A DNA stretch of 64,000 nt. Source: an uncultured Bacteroidia bacterium. Lineage in GTDB: Bacteria > Bacteroidota > Bacteroidia > Bacteroidales > UBA932. Positions 53,276-63,058 of the stretch are shown piece after piece (the stretch's first letter is position 1; every line of letters starts with the position of its first letter). A program made the position numbers and the translations under genes. The stretch covers positions 159,960 through 223,959 of the forward strand of contig CACZZF010000012.1 in the NCBI GenBank assembly GCA_902785575.1, given 5' to 3'. The notes below the pieces were generated by a model. The model had not been told where the DNA came from. It searched no databases and saw nothing but the letters and a program-made list of their open reading frames with translations.

Positions 53276-56200
53276 CTAGAATGCTGTCACAACAGCTTTC
53301 TGGGTCTTTGGATTGTAGGTCAACTTGACGCGACCGGCGGTATCGAACACACCGTCGACCTTGTCGCCGTCGATGCTGAACTCAGTACCGAGAACAACAT
53401 GGAACTTGCCGTCCTCACCCTTTCCGGAAGCGGCGGCTCCGAACCAAGAGCTCTCGTCAGCGGTCTTCAAGACGAAGCCATAGCCGGCCTCAACCTCGAG
53501 AATGACGTAATACTCAGAGTCAGAGACCTTCTCGAACGGGACTGCGCCCCAGTTAGGAGTCCTCTTGGACTGACCGTGGTAGCAGTACTCAGGCTCAGCG
53601 GTAGCGAAAACAGCCTTCATCTCGTTCGGATAGAAGGTGAGTTTGTACTTGCCGCCTTTTGCGATCACGCCATTGACCTTACTGCCGGAGATAGCGAACT
53701 CAAGGCCTGGAGTGACGGTATATTTGCCATCCTCGCCAGTCAGGGTGGCGTCAGCGCCAATCCACGAAGTTCCTTCAAGAACACCGTTCTTGAGGACGAA
53801 CTCCGAGTTGTCATCAACGTCGAGGATCACATAGTATTCGTCATCCGAGACTTTCACGAAAGGAGTCTCGCCCCAGTCAGGGGTCTCCTTGCTCTGGCCG
53901 TGGTAGTACCAGTCCGCACGCTCTGGAACGGCGGCGGAGATGACCGCAGTCATCGCGACAGGATTGAAGGTGAATACATAATCTCCTGCCTTCGGGATCA
54001 CTCCGTTCACTTTCTCACCGGAGATCTTGAACTCCTCACCTATCTTGACAACGAACTTACCTTCGGTCTGTTCCTGGGCGCTGTCGGGACCGAGCCAAGT
54101 GGTGCCATCGAGCGCACCGTTCTTCAGCACAAACTCATAGTTGTCGGCATCGGTCTTTAGCTTGAGAACATACTCAGTGTCAGAGACTTTCTCGAAAGGA
54201 AGCTCACCCCAGTCGGGAGTCAGCTCGCTCTGGCCATGATAATACCAGTCAGCCCTGACACTTGTGATGACGGCGGTCATCGTCTGAGGGTTGAAGGTGA
54301 AGATATACTCACCGGGAGTGGCGATCACGCCGTCCACCTTGTCACCGGAAATCTTGAACTCCTGACCTATCGTTACCACGAACTTACCGTCGATCAGCTC
54401 TTGAGAGTTGTCCGGGCCAATCCAGGTGGTATTATCACCGACAACTCCATTTTTCAGCACGAAGCCGGAGTTGGCGGAAATGGTCTTGAGTTTCAGAACG
54501 TATTCAGTGTCAGAGACTTTCTCGAAAGGAAGCTCGCCCCAATCGGGAGTCAGCTCGCTCTGGCCGTGATAGTACCAGTCCTCACGGGCGTTCTTGATCA
54601 ATCCGGTCATAGTTACAGGATTGAAAATGAACTTGTATTCACCGGGATTCGGGATCACGCCGTTCACCTTCTGGTCGGAAATCTTGAATTCCTTGCCGAC
54701 TGTGACGACGAACTTGCCGTCGGCAAGTTCCTGAGTGTTGTCAGCACCGATCCAAAGAGTCTCCTCGCCAAGGGCTCCGTTCTTCAGCACGAACTCGGAA
54801 TTCTCGGAGACGGTCTTTAGCTCGAGAACATACTCAGTGTCAGAGACTTTTTCGAATGGAAGCTCACCCCAGTCGGGAGTCAGCTCGCTCTGGCCATGAT
54901 AGTACCAGTCGGCGCGGAAACTCTTGAGGACAGCGGTCATCGTCTGAGGGTTGAAGGAGAAGATATACTTACCGGGCTCGGCAATCACTCCGTCAACCTT
55001 CTTGTCGGAGATCTTGAACTCCTGGCCCACAGTGACGACGAACTTGCCGTCAGTGAGTTCCTGTGAGTTGTCAGCACCGATCCAAAGGGTCTCTTCGCCA
55101 AGGGCACCGTTCTTCAGCACGAAGCCGGCATTCTCGACAGCGGTCGTCAGAGTCAAGGTGTACTCAGTGTCGGAAACTTTCTCGAAAGGAAGCTCCCCCC
55201 AAGAGTCGCTGTCACTCTGGCCATGGTAGTACCAATCGGCACGCACGCTTACCTCGACCTTGATAGTGTTGGCGGCGTAGTCGAAAGTGATATCATAATT
55301 GCCGTCCTCAGCGATCCTGATATTCTTGGATCCGGCCTCGAAGGCTGTACCAAGTTCGGGAGCATAGACACCATAGACATCGTCAGGATTGATTGTGCTC
55401 TGGGCGTTCTCCTCAGGACCACCCAGATCACCGCCCCAATCGTGGTCGTGGCGGATCTTGAACTCATCACCAGCGGCGAAAGCCTGGTTCCTGAGGACCC
55501 AGATGTCACCTTCAGTGTTGGTCATGTCGAAGTCCTTGTCCCAACTCGTTTCTCCGATATGTCCGATAACGGACCAGACTTTGGGTTTATCGTCTCCACC
55601 GGGCTCATCACCACCACCTTCGCCAACGAGCGGGCTGAAGCCACCAAGGGTAGGAGTAATCTTGAACAGACCAGCCGTAGGGTTGATGAGAATGTCATAC
55701 ACGCCAGCCTCGGCGACAGCGATGTCCTGTCCCTTCGCGGCAGCACTGATCTCCTCATCTATCGCGGCGACATAAGGCTTGGTGTCACCAGGACCTCCGA
55801 AGTCGAGATCATTCCATGATCCGGCCGTACGGAACTTGAAGGTGTCATCAGTGGTTAGCTCGACACCCTCAGCGACGTGCCACTCACCGTCTGTGATCAT
55901 GGACACATCCTTATCCCAGTTGATACCGCGGCTCGCGATGGAACCGGTTATTCCAAGAGGACTCTTGTCATCATATCCCGGATAGGTCTGGAAGGCCTCC
56001 GTGATGGTGATGGTTCCGTCGTTGGAGTCATAGAGAATATCATAGGAACCTTCCGCAGGTACAGACATATCCTGACCCTTTTCGGTAGCCTCAAATGAGG
56101 AGCCAATCTCAACCACATAAGGTTTGGTGTCACCAGGACCGCCAAGATCAACATCGTTCCAGGAACCAGCAGTACGGATCTTGAACGCGTCATCTTTAGT

Positions 56201-56818
56201 GAGCTTGATGTTCTTGGCGACATGCTTTGTCCCGTCCTCAGTCATGTACATCGGCTCGTCTTGATTCCATCCATTACCGGTGCTGGCGATGGAACCGATC
56301 AGTCCGAGAGGACTCTTCTCAGTGAAATCAACCCAAGGATTACCCTGTACGACAGGAACCACGACCTCGAAGCCGCTGATAGTTATGTGGCCTTGTGAGT
56401 CGACATGGCCGTTGCGGCCGTTATCCTGGCTGGCGGCCTGCATGGATGCGCGGATGAACATGTCAAGAGAGACTACCGCACCTTCCTGATACCCGAGTGC
56501 GACAAGCGCCTTCGCGATATTATTGATGGAAACCGAGAACTCGGTATCCTTAAATGAAGCGTTCAGAGCCTTGTTTACGGTTTTACCGTCAACAGAGGCC
56601 AATATGAGGGAATGGTTCACGGGCATCTTGTCATTGAAGCCCATGTTGAAGGCACCCGGAGTATAAGAACCGGTGAGAGCCTTCTCCCCGAGCTCATAGC
56701 TTCCGAGTACCGGAGCAGTTGCCTTGGTCTCGTCAAAAGTGGCGAACTCCTCGTTAACGCAGGAGAAGGCCAACAGCGAGAGCAGGCACGCAGAGAATAT
56801 TGATAAAAACTTTTTCAT
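53276..56818 (-). CDS. Giant SusE/SusF-like starch-binding lipoprotein with six tandem modules
   Basis: The 1180-residue protein has a lipoprotein signal (LLAFSC) and an N-terminal SusE-like domain (about 25-150). Three starch-binding-type modules follow (about 165-270, 285-390, 410-520; the first two share the FK.RTAGSWND core and GGPGDTKP). Six tandem modules of about 108 residues then begin DWYYHGQS (sixth CYHGQS) and share WGELPFEKVSDTEY, FVLKNG, and KFVV.IG.EFKIS..KV.GVI. The repeats account for over half the protein. It probably collects starch at the cell surface for SusC/D. The start MKKFLS at 56818 gives a standard signal; an ATG six bases upstream is possible. Confidence 0.93.
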   Translation of the reverse strand: MKKFLSIFSACLLSLLAFSCVNEEFATFDETKATAPVLGSYELGEKALTGSYTPGAFNMGFNDKMPVNHSLILASVDGKTVNKALNASFKDTEFSVSINNIAKALVALGYQEGAVVSLDMFIRASMQAASQDNGRNGHVDSQGHITISGFEVVVPVVQGNPWVDFTEKSPLGLIGSIASTGNGWNQDEPMYMTEDGTKHVAKNIKLTKDDAFKIRTAGSWNDVDLGGPGDTKPYVVEIGSSFEATEKGQDMSVPAEGSYDILYDSNDGTITITEAFQTYPGYDDKSPLGITGSIASRGINWDKDVSMITDGEWHVAEGVELTTDDTFKFRTAGSWNDLDFGGPGDTKPYVAAIDEEISAAAKGQDIAVAEAGVYDILINPTAGLFKITPTLGGFSPLVGEGGGDEPGGDDKPKVWSVIGHIGETSWDKDFDMTNTEGDIWVLRNQAFAAGDEFKIRHDHDWGGDLGGPEENAQSTINPDDVYGVYAPELGTAFEAGSKNIRIAEDGNYDITFDYAANTIKVEVSVRADWYYHGQSDSDSWGELPFEKVSDTEYTLTLTTAVENAGFVLKNGALGEETLWIGADNSQELTDGKFVVTVGQEFKISDKKVDGVIAEPGKYIFSFNPQTMTAVLKSFRADWYYHGQSELTPDWGELPFEKVSDTEYVLELKTVSENSEFVLKNGALGEETLWIGADNTQELADGKFVVTVGKEFKISDQKVNGVIPNPGEYKFIFNPVTMTGLIKNAREDWYYHGQSELTPDWGELPFEKVSDTEYVLKLKTISANSGFVLKNGVVGDNTTWIGPDNSQELIDGKFVVTIGQEFKISGDKVDGVIATPGEYIFTFNPQTMTAVITSVRADWYYHGQSELTPDWGELPFEKVSDTEYVLKLKTDADNYEFVLKNGALDGTTWLGPDSAQEQTEGKFVVKIGEEFKISGEKVNGVIPKAGDYVFTFNPVAMTAVISAAVPERADWYYHGQSKETPDWGETPFVKVSDDEYYVILDVDDNSEFVLKNGVLEGTSWIGADATLTGEDGKYTVTPGLEFAISGSKVNGVIAKGGKYKLTFYPNEMKAVFATAEPEYCYHGQSKRTPNWGAVPFEKVSDSEYYVILEVEAGYGFVLKTADESSWFGAAASGKGEDGKFHVVLGTEFSIDGDKVDGVFDTAGRVKLTYNPKTQKAVVTAF
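53290..55245. repeat. Six tandem coding repeats of about 325-330 bp
   Basis: The six DWYYHGQS modules are reflected in DNA: blocks such as the tctggccatgatagtaccag segment recur at about 330-base spacing (near 54231, 54561, 54891). The central four modules are closest, which suggests recent duplication; this part is prone to expansion, contraction and assembly collapse. Confidence 0.85.
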
Positions 56819-56830
56819 TGCCATAATCTG

Positions 56831-58537
56831 TTAATAGCCTTCATTCTGGCTGAGGTTGGAATTAGCCTGGCGCTCACTGGCCGGAATCGGGAACAGCGCC
56901 CTGTAGGAATCAACATCCTTTCCATCCTTGGTCTCGCCCTTCCACTGCCAATTATAGCCGGAAGTGAACTTACCGAAACGGATAAGGTCGCTGCGTCGCC
57001 AGCACTCCTGATAGAGCTCGCGTCCTCTTTCATCAAGGATCTCGTCAAGATTAAGGGAAGACACAGTGGGTATGCCGGCCCTGGTCCTGACCTGGTTGAA
57101 AGCGGAGAGGCCGTCGATTGAAGCTCCACGAGCTTGGCACTCAGCGGCCATAAGGAGGACGTCGGCGTAGCGCATCATCGGGAAGTCGGTGTTGACGAAA
57201 CTAGGATTGTTCCATGTGTCATTATCCTTGTCATAGACCATATTGGGAATCTCCCCGGTACTGGTCACGTTGCGGAACTTCTGGAAGCCATAGCCATACT
57301 TGAAGTTGCCGATATCCTCGATGCTCTTCTCCTGGATATTATCCTTGCGGGCTGTGGCTTTCGCATCGCGAAGAGCCTTGCACTCGTCGTTGTACTTGTC
57401 ATCCTTCTTAAGCTTGGCGATCTTTTCCTCGGAGTCTCCCCTCTGCTCGGGAGTCTCAGGCATGGCCTCGACATCAGCAGTGGATTTCGCGGTGTCATAG
57501 AGGAGATTCCTGGAATCACCGGCAGCAAACTTGTCCGCGAACTCAGGAGTGGTGCGCACACCGCCCCATCCAGAGGAAATCCCCATATAATTGACACTCA
57601 TAGTACCACCAGTGGAGGCGAATACCAAGTAGTTGGTCGCACCATAGCTTTGGGTATAGAGACCGTCCTGCTGGACTGCGAAGATGATCTCGTCAGTGCA
57701 CTTGTCGTTGTCGGCAAGGAACAGCTCCTGGTAATTGCCGTGGAGACTGTATCCATCATCCATGAGATCCTTCAGCAGATCAGCGCACTCGTTCCACTTG
57801 GCAGTGCCGGTATAGACCTGGGCGCCAAGGTAAAGCTTGGCAAGAAGGAACTTGGCGGCACCCATTCCGACATGGCCATAAACCACTGAATTCCTCTCAG
57901 GGAGTTTTCCGTTGGCAATGACATCCTTGAGTTCAGACTCGACGTAGTTGAACAGGTCAGCCCTCGAAATTTCCTCAGGGGTGATACCCACCTGCGAGTT
58001 CTCGTCAGCGAAAGGCATCTTGCCGAAATTATCGATTCCGTGGAAGTAAGCGATGGCGCGAAGCACACGGGCCTCGTCAATATAACGGGAGGTGTCGAAA
58101 CCATCAAACTTCTTCGCCTCACGGATAAACTCGTTGGCGGCGGAGACCTGCATCAGGATCCTGGAGTAGAAAGCGTAGATGAAGGTGTCGTCGGTGGTCC
58201 AGTTCATATAGTGGAAGTTCTTGATGGTCTGGTCGTTCCATCCGCAGACACTCTCATCTGTCGTTAGCTCGCTGTGGTGGTACAGACCGCGGATGTACTG
58301 AGACGCTCCACCGTCAAGACCGGAGATCGAAGGATCGCCGTTGGGGCCGTAATATCCGGAAGTCGCGAAACCAAGATAGACTCCGGAAATGTAATTGTCC
58401 ATAGCCTGCTGGCTTGTGAGGACACGCTCAGCGGTGTCTGTGCTAGGGTCAATAGGGGTCACGTTCAGATCACCCACGCAGGAAGACATGGCGGCAGCGG
58501 CCGCGATGGTTCCGAGAATATAATATATCTTTTTCAT
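56831..58537 (-). CDS. SusD/RagB-family starch-binding lipoprotein
   Basis: The 568-residue protein has a lipoprotein signal (AAMSSCVG), the N-terminal TPR-like SusD region (LTSQQAMDNYISGVYLGF, then FIYAFYSRILMQVSAANEFIREAKKF and ARVLRAIAYFHGIDNFGKMPF) and the C-terminal RagB fold with YADVLLMAAECQARG and LSAFNQVRTRAGIPTV, ELYQECWRRSDLIRFGKFT. It acts as the lid on SusC and binds glycans at the surface. It starts 14 bases after the SusC stop. Confidence 0.96.
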   Translation of the reverse strand: MKKIYYILGTIAAAAAMSSCVGDLNVTPIDPSTDTAERVLTSQQAMDNYISGVYLGFATSGYYGPNGDPSISGLDGGASQYIRGLYHHSELTTDESVCGWNDQTIKNFHYMNWTTDDTFIYAFYSRILMQVSAANEFIREAKKFDGFDTSRYIDEARVLRAIAYFHGIDNFGKMPFADENSQVGITPEEISRADLFNYVESELKDVIANGKLPERNSVVYGHVGMGAAKFLLAKLYLGAQVYTGTAKWNECADLLKDLMDDGYSLHGNYQELFLADNDKCTDEIIFAVQQDGLYTQSYGATNYLVFASTGGTMSVNYMGISSGWGGVRTTPEFADKFAAGDSRNLLYDTAKSTADVEAMPETPEQRGDSEEKIAKLKKDDKYNDECKALRDAKATARKDNIQEKSIEDIGNFKYGYGFQKFRNVTSTGEIPNMVYDKDNDTWNNPSFVNTDFPMMRYADVLLMAAECQARGASIDGLSAFNQVRTRAGIPTVSSLNLDEILDERGRELYQECWRRSDLIRFGKFTSGYNWQWKGETKDGKDVDSYRALFPIPASERQANSNLSQNEGY

Positions 58538-58551
58538 ATTCCTGCCCTTTA

Positions 58552-61521
58552 TTAGAAGTTAAGCTTAAGACCGACCACATAGGTACGCGGACGTGGATAG
58601 ACGGTTCCGTCAATCCCGCCGAAGACCTCAGGGTCTATGCCGGAGTACTTGGTAAAGGTGCAGATGTTCTGCACGGTTCCGAAGATATTTAGAGAAGCGC
58701 TTCTGTCAGCGTTAATATTGAACAACTTCGGGAAAGTGTACCCAAGAGTGAAGTTGTCAAGCTTCAGGAATGAGCCGTCCTCCAGATAGTAGTCAGAGTG
58801 GTACTGAGCCTGGGTGAACATCGACTTAGTCGCGGAAGAAACCCTGTTGCTCACGAAACCGTTGGTCCAGAGGTCAGCCAGCATCTCAGTGTCGGATGCG
58901 ACGTTGTTGTACACCCAGTTGCCGATGGCAGCGTGTCCTGAAAGGGCGGCTGTCCAGTTCTTCCATGTGAAATTGGTGTTGAATCCAAAGGTGTAGTCAG
59001 CGTCGGGCTTCCTGGTAAGGTACTTGTCATCAGCAGTGATCTGGCCATCGTTGTTACGATCCACATACACGCCGTTGATAGGGTTGCCATCCTTGTCATA
59101 TACCTGCTGATAGAGGTAATAAGAGAGCATCGGATAACCCACCTGGATCATCTGGACGTTGTTTCCGGTACCTCCGGAGATTCCGCCTTTCTCGATACCG
59201 GTGGCGTTCTCGTCTGAAGCGGTCAGCTTCGTGACCTTATTGTTGTTGTAGGCCATGTTGACACCAGCGGTCCAGCTCATATCCTTGGTCTCGATCAGGA
59301 CACCGTTCAGATCGATCTCGAATCCCTTGTTGGTCATCGTTCCGATGTTGGTGTTGAGGTAGTTGGACAAGTTGGAGAGGCCGGGAACAGGGATGTAGTT
59401 GAGGATGTCCCTGGTGTCCCTCTGATAGACGTCAGCGCTTAGGCGGAGCCTGTCATTCCAGAATCCGAGGTCAAGACCTGCGTTGTAAGTCGTGGTTGTC
59501 TCCCACTTGAGGTCAGCGCTATATTCCAGAGCGACGATCGGAGCGGAGTAATTATTGCCGTTCACGAAATAGTAGGAACCGGGAGTATTGATGATCAAGA
59601 ACTTGGCAAAGGTATCATAGTAACCTCCGACTTCCTGCTGGCCGGTCTCACCCCAGCTGAGGCGGACCTTGGCGGTGGAGAGCTTTTCAACACCCTTCAT
59701 GAAAGGCTCGTTCTTGATGTTCCAAGCGAAAGCCACGGAAGGGAATATACCCCATTTGTGGTTCTGGAAACGGGAAGTTCCGTCAGCTCGTAGAGTGGCC
59801 GTGAGAAGGTACCTGTCGGCGAACCCATAATTCATACGGCCGAAGAAGGAGATAAGGTAAAGCTCACCCTTCCCCTCAGTGTTCTTCATCTCGAACTTGT
59901 CAGCGATCCTGTACTGGTAAGTGTGGTTGTTGTTCCAGAAATGCTGCCATGAATAACCTGCCATGAGGTCAACATTATGCTTCTTGGCGAAGGTCTTGTT
60001 GTAGTCGGCGTAGAACTCAAGGGTCGTGTTGCGACGGGTATAATCATAATCAGTGTGCGAACCGCCACCAGACTCTGTCTTGTCGTGGAATGAGAACTCC
60101 GAACCCTGCGCGACTTCCCTGACTCCGTCAGACTTGGCCCAGTCAATACCAAGGTTGAGGTTGAGCCTCAAGTCCTCGAAGCCGTGGACTTTGTAGTCAA
60201 ACTGAGTATTGCCGATGAAACGGTAAGAATCAGCGTAATCCTGCGAAGAGGCGAGGACGCCGACCGGGTTCATTGTCGCCATGGTATTGATGACACCAGA
60301 GGCGTCGTACCAGGTTGTGTAGCCATTAAGACCACTTGGGTTGTAGACAGGCTTGGTGGGATCAAAATGGTTGGCCGCACCGATGGCGCTCTGATTGGCG
60401 TAGTTGTTCTTCGCATAAGTTCCCTTGCCGTTCATATTGACGGTGAGGTGATTGTCGAAGAAGGTCGGAGAGAGGTTGAGGGAAAGGGTTCCCCTGTCCA
60501 TCTTTGAGCCTTTCAGCGTACCGTTCTGGCTGGTATAGCCACCGGAAACGCGGTAAGGGAGGAAGCTGCCGATACGTCCATTGAGACTCACGTTGCCATC
60601 ATAGGTCTGGGCAGTGTGGTAGATCTCCTTCTGCCAGTCGGTATTGTCGTTTCCGAGAGCGGCCTCAGCGGCGGAGTTCTCACCGTAGAATTCCCTGATG
60701 AGGCTACGGATGCCGTCAGCGTCCAGAAGATCATTGTACTTCGCGATGGTGTTGACGGAAGTTGTGAAGTCAACAGCGATGTTGGGAATCTTGGAAGCGG
60801 TCTTGGAACCCTTCTTGGTGGTGATCACGATAACACCGTTGGAAGCCCTGGAACCGTAGATGGCGGTAGCGGAAGCGTCCTTGAGCACTGAGAAGCTCTC
60901 GATGTCCTCGGGGTTGATAGACGACAGAGGGTCTGACATTCCGGAGATACCGTCATTGGAGACTGGCAGGCCGTCGATAACGATCAAAGGGTCGTTGGAA
61001 GCGTTGATGGAAGCGCCACCACGGATACGGATGGTCGCACCGGAGCCCGGCATACCGCTTCCCTGGGTGACGACGACACCTGCGCTCTTACCCCTCAAGA
61101 GATCGGCAGGAGTCGTGATGACACCCTTGTTGATCTCATCTGCCTTCACGGTAGCGACCGATCCGGTCATGTCACTCTTCTTGACGGTACCATAGCCGAT
61201 GACAACGACCTCGTCTAGGAACTCTCCGTCCTCAACCAGGGTCACCTGCGCGGGAACCTCAGAAGCTTTGAATGTCTGGGTCGTGTAACCGATGCAGCTT
61301 ATCACCACAACGGCGTCAGGACCTTTGACATTCAGGAGGAAGTCACCGTCGAGGCCAGTGGAAGTGCCGTTCGTCGTGCCCTGCTCCATTACAGTGGCTC
61401 CGATGACCGGTCCAAGCGCGTCGACCACGACTCCCTTGACCTGGTATCCGCCCTGGGCGGACACAGTTGTGGCGGTGAGGCAAAGCAGCAACACCGTCAC
61501 GGCAGTCATAATCCTTTTCAT
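58552..61521 (-). CDS. SusC/RagA-family TonB-linked outer membrane transporter
   Basis: The 989-residue protein has a signal peptide (TTVSAQG), a CarboxypepD-reg-like domain (about 25-105), and a plug with the SusC signature (DEVVVIGYGTVKKSDMTGSV; GSGMPGSGATIRIRGGASIN; NPEDIESFSVLKDASATAIYGSRASNGVIVITTKKG). The barrel ends in LKLNF. It imports malto-oligosaccharides together with SusD. I chose ATG 61521 (MKRIM) because the longer ATG at 61551 adds unrelated residues. It is preceded 38 bases away by the MFS gene. Confidence 0.96.
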   Translation of the reverse strand: MKRIMTAVTVLLLCLTATTVSAQGGYQVKGVVVDALGPVIGATVMEQGTTNGTSTGLDGDFLLNVKGPDAVVVISCIGYTTQTFKASEVPAQVTLVEDGEFLDEVVVIGYGTVKKSDMTGSVATVKADEINKGVITTPADLLRGKSAGVVVTQGSGMPGSGATIRIRGGASINASNDPLIVIDGLPVSNDGISGMSDPLSSINPEDIESFSVLKDASATAIYGSRASNGVIVITTKKGSKTASKIPNIAVDFTTSVNTIAKYNDLLDADGIRSLIREFYGENSAAEAALGNDNTDWQKEIYHTAQTYDGNVSLNGRIGSFLPYRVSGGYTSQNGTLKGSKMDRGTLSLNLSPTFFDNHLTVNMNGKGTYAKNNYANQSAIGAANHFDPTKPVYNPSGLNGYTTWYDASGVINTMATMNPVGVLASSQDYADSYRFIGNTQFDYKVHGFEDLRLNLNLGIDWAKSDGVREVAQGSEFSFHDKTESGGGSHTDYDYTRRNTTLEFYADYNKTFAKKHNVDLMAGYSWQHFWNNNHTYQYRIADKFEMKNTEGKGELYLISFFGRMNYGFADRYLLTATLRADGTSRFQNHKWGIFPSVAFAWNIKNEPFMKGVEKLSTAKVRLSWGETGQQEVGGYYDTFAKFLIINTPGSYYFVNGNNYSAPIVALEYSADLKWETTTTYNAGLDLGFWNDRLRLSADVYQRDTRDILNYIPVPGLSNLSNYLNTNIGTMTNKGFEIDLNGVLIETKDMSWTAGVNMAYNNNKVTKLTASDENATGIEKGGISGGTGNNVQMIQVGYPMLSYYLYQQVYDKDGNPINGVYVDRNNDGQITADDKYLTRKPDADYTFGFNTNFTWKNWTAALSGHAAIGNWVYNNVASDTEMLADLWTNGFVSNRVSSATKSMFTQAQYHSDYYLEDGSFLKLDNFTLGYTFPKLFNINADRSASLNIFGTVQNICTFTKYSGIDPEVFGGIDGTVYPRPRTYVVGLKLNF

Positions 61522-61559
61522 GCTTTTGATTTTGTTGTAATATAAAGTCATATTGAATA

Positions 61560-62900
61560 TCAGTCGTTCACACGTTTCTCCTCGACCAGACGCACACTAA
61601 TGGCGCCCAGGACAAGGAGCACTCCGGCGATAATCATCATATTCCCTTGAACACCGCCACAGAGTTTGAGAACGACTCCGCCGAGGGCGGCCGCCACGAT
61701 CTGAGGCAGGCAAATGGTGCAATTGAACAATCCTAGATAGCTTCCCATGTGCTCACCATGAAGAGAGTTGGTCAGCAGGGTGAAAGGCAGGGCCAACATG
61801 GCAGCCCAAGCCGCTCCGATCAGGAAGTAGGAGAGGAACAGCAAATACTGGTTGTGGACAAAGGCCACGGAGATGAAGCCGACCGCTCCCAGAAGCAGGC
61901 TCACTACGTAAGCCAGTCTCAAAGACTTGAATTTGGGAATCACAATGGCCCAGAGGATAGAACCAACGGCCTGGATGGCGAACACGACGCCTACCCAGTT
62001 ACCGGCGGCCTGGTATCCCTCGGACGCGGTGTCAGTGGCATTCCAACAATTGGCTGCGATAGTGCCGTTGGAATATGTCCACATGTACATGAAAGCGGCC
62101 CAGCAGAAGAACTGCACGAGACCGACAGTCCAGAAGGTCTTGGGGGCATGGAGAAGAAGCTTGAACAGTCCTTCCTTGTTTGCCGTATCGTCAGATGCCT
62201 TGGCAGGGTCAATCCCATGAAACTCAGCATATTCCTGAGGGTTCATCTCTTTGACTTTCATGAAAGTGTACAACACGCAGGCGATCAGGATGGCGGCTCC
62301 GCAATAGAAGCTCCAGATCACTGACGGAGGTATCTGACCCTTCGGAGCCGTGTTGGCTATTCCGATCCAGGTGAAGAAAATCGGGAAGAGATATCCAACA
62401 AGGCTTCCGGCGTTGCACAGAAGTGACTGGATGGAATATGCCTCGGTCTTCTGTTCCTCTGTGACCATGTCACCCACCATCATCTTGAACGGCTGCATCG
62501 CCACGTTGATGGAAGTGTCGAGGAAAACCAGCGAGAATAGACCGAACCACATCGCCCCGTTAAGGCCGAGAAGTAACTTGGTGGAGAAGTTAAGGCTGCC
62601 AGCATTAGGCAGGAAAGCCATAACAAGCACGGCTACGAGGGCGCCGACGAGAAGATAAGGCTTCCTGCGGCCCATTTTACACCATGTCCGGTCAGAGTAT
62701 TTCCCGATCAAGGGCTGGACAATCATTCCCATCAGAGGGGGAAGGATCCAGAAGAAACTAAGCTGATGAGGATCAGCTCCCAACGTAGCGAAAATACGGC
62801 TGATGTTGGCGCTCTGGAGGGCGTACGCTATCTGCACGCCGAAGAACCCGAAACTCAGGTTCCACATATCCCAGAATGTAAGTTTTCTCTTGTTTTGCAT
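61560..62900 (-). CDS. MFS transporter of the SLC45/maltose-sucrose type
   Basis: The 446-residue protein has 12 membrane helices with LTFWDMWNLSFGFFGVQIAYALQSANISRIFATLG, PPLMGMIVQPLIGKYSDRTWCKMGRRKPYLLVGAL and a QAVGSILWAIVIPKFKSLR stretch. The motif set matches inner-membrane maltose/sucrose proton symporters of the SLC45 group (the maltose transporter of starch loci). It would move maltose or oligomers made in the periplasm into the cytosol. It is the first gene of the minus-strand starch operon. Confidence 0.9.
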   Translation of the reverse strand: MQNKRKLTFWDMWNLSFGFFGVQIAYALQSANISRIFATLGADPHQLSFFWILPPLMGMIVQPLIGKYSDRTWCKMGRRKPYLLVGALVAVLVMAFLPNAGSLNFSTKLLLGLNGAMWFGLFSLVFLDTSINVAMQPFKMMVGDMVTEEQKTEAYSIQSLLCNAGSLVGYLFPIFFTWIGIANTAPKGQIPPSVIWSFYCGAAILIACVLYTFMKVKEMNPQEYAEFHGIDPAKASDDTANKEGLFKLLLHAPKTFWTVGLVQFFCWAAFMYMWTYSNGTIAANCWNATDTASEGYQAAGNWVGVVFAIQAVGSILWAIVIPKFKSLRLAYVVSLLLGAVGFISVAFVHNQYLLFLSYFLIGAAWAAMLALPFTLLTNSLHGEHMGSYLGLFNCTICLPQIVAAALGGVVLKLCGGVQGNMMIIAGVLLVLGAISVRLVEEKRVND

Positions 62901-62936
62901 ATCGGTTGGTTATTACGTTTCGCGTTGAAATACGGT

Positions 62937-62944
62937 CAAATATA
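62937..62944 (-). promoter_or_regulatory. TAnnTTTG element for the starch operon
   Basis: Minus-strand TATATTTG lies about 37 bases before the MFS ATG, giving a transcript start near 62930. A second TATTTG-like motif lies just upstream; no ideal TTG partner is seen. Confidence 0.5.
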
Positions 62945-63058
62945 GCTCAAATACTTATATTTAAAATAAAGAGAAGGATGAACCGCGGGAAAAAGGGGAT
63001 GAAATGACAGGATTTGTTGATGAACTGAACGTTTTTTTTCATAAATTGCGGAATCTAG

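Noticed and set aside
53168..54160. 330-codon plus-strand ORF opposite the SusE/F-like gene
   Set aside because: Antisense shadow of the tandem modules; open only because of the repeated coding pattern.
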